Shown here: positions 63,787 to 64,000 of the stretch, piece by piece
How the letters are laid out: each line of letters starts with the position of its first letter
How positions within the stretch are numbered: position 1 is the stretch's first letter
Assembly: GCA_037976565.1 (NCBI GenBank)
Contig: CP137674.1
Span: forward strand, 1,703,690-1,767,689
From: Mesocentrotus franciscanus
Lineage: Eukaryota; Echinodermata; Echinoidea; Camarodonta; Strongylocentrotidae
Direction of reading: 5' to 3'
DNA length: 64,000 nt
Made by a program: the position numbers and the translations under genes
Notes under the pieces: model-generated
What the model saw: only the letters and a program-made list of their open reading frames with translations
Databases searched by the model: none
Told to the model about the DNA's origin: nothing

Positions 63787-64000
63787 GTAAGTTAATTGTA
63801 TCCCCGGCAGTAAGCCGGACAGGCGCGTACGCAAGGGGGAGGGGGGTTTCGGGGTTAACCCCCCCCTCAAAAATTTTGTTTTTCTTTAAGAGAAATTCAA
63901 CTATAGGGCTGATCCGCATAGGGAGGGAGGGAGAGGGGCCAAACAAAAAATTGTGCTCACTACTACTGGGTAAAAGAACGCTCACCGTATGTTTTAGTTG
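63787..64000. other. Intron after exon 42 (edge of window)
   Basis: Third copy of the local repeat: GAGAAATTCAACTATAGGGC then GATCCGCATAGGGAGGGAGG. The gene continues past the edge. Confidence 0.6.

Overview
This window is animal genomic DNA. It is AT-rich, with many short exons bounded by GT/AG and long introns full of transposons, foldback elements and microsatellites. The protein domains (cbEGF, NIDO, AMOP, VWD), the DIRS-type and L2/CR1-like retroelements and the repeat spectrum suggest a marine invertebrate deuterostome. An echinoderm such as a sea urchin is my best guess, but this is inference and no species-specific marker was identified.

Almost everything belongs to one large plus-strand gene that runs off both ends. 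I could place 42 coding exons (5,849 nt, 1,949 complete codons) with consistent splice phases from 781 to 63786. The left 25 kb is a tandem array of 22 near-identical 117-nt EGF exons (14 of type A, 8 of type B), each in a repeat unit of about 712, 902 or 993 bp whose introns are also nearly identical. The array already runs at base 1 and decays near 25355. From 26033 the gene becomes single-copy: a NIDO domain (four exons), an AMOP domain (three), a VWD domain with the conserved region after it (six to seven), an EGF-rich stretch (five), and a final partial exon that may open a SEA-like or membrane-proximal domain. NIDO-AMOP-VWD-EGF is the order of vertebrate MUC4 and the related mesh/SUSD2 proteins. 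The EGF array sits where MUC4 carries its mucin tandem repeats. The product is expected to be a secreted or single-pass cell-surface glycoprotein.

Three copies of one DIRS-like tyrosine-recombinase retrotransposon lie in introns: 1769-8059 (minus), 44522-50763 (minus) and 53679-60052 (plus). Each has terminal inverted repeats, an internal complementary region, and gag, RT-RNase H and tyrosine-recombinase segments, all with frameshifts. The first interrupts the EGF array. The second ends 33 bp before a splice acceptor. The third is nested in an L2/CR1-like LINE.

The other introns hold four elements with TTAA-type ends, several foldback elements (the clearest at 44092-44373), two copies of a tRNA-derived SINE, LINE 3' fragments, one possible first exon of a transposon protein on the minus strand (34260-34349), and CT, GT, GAT and ATT microsatellites. 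No promoter, gene start, polyadenylation site or bacterial-type feature is visible. All gene models come from reading splice sites and domains by eye, without transcript or database support.
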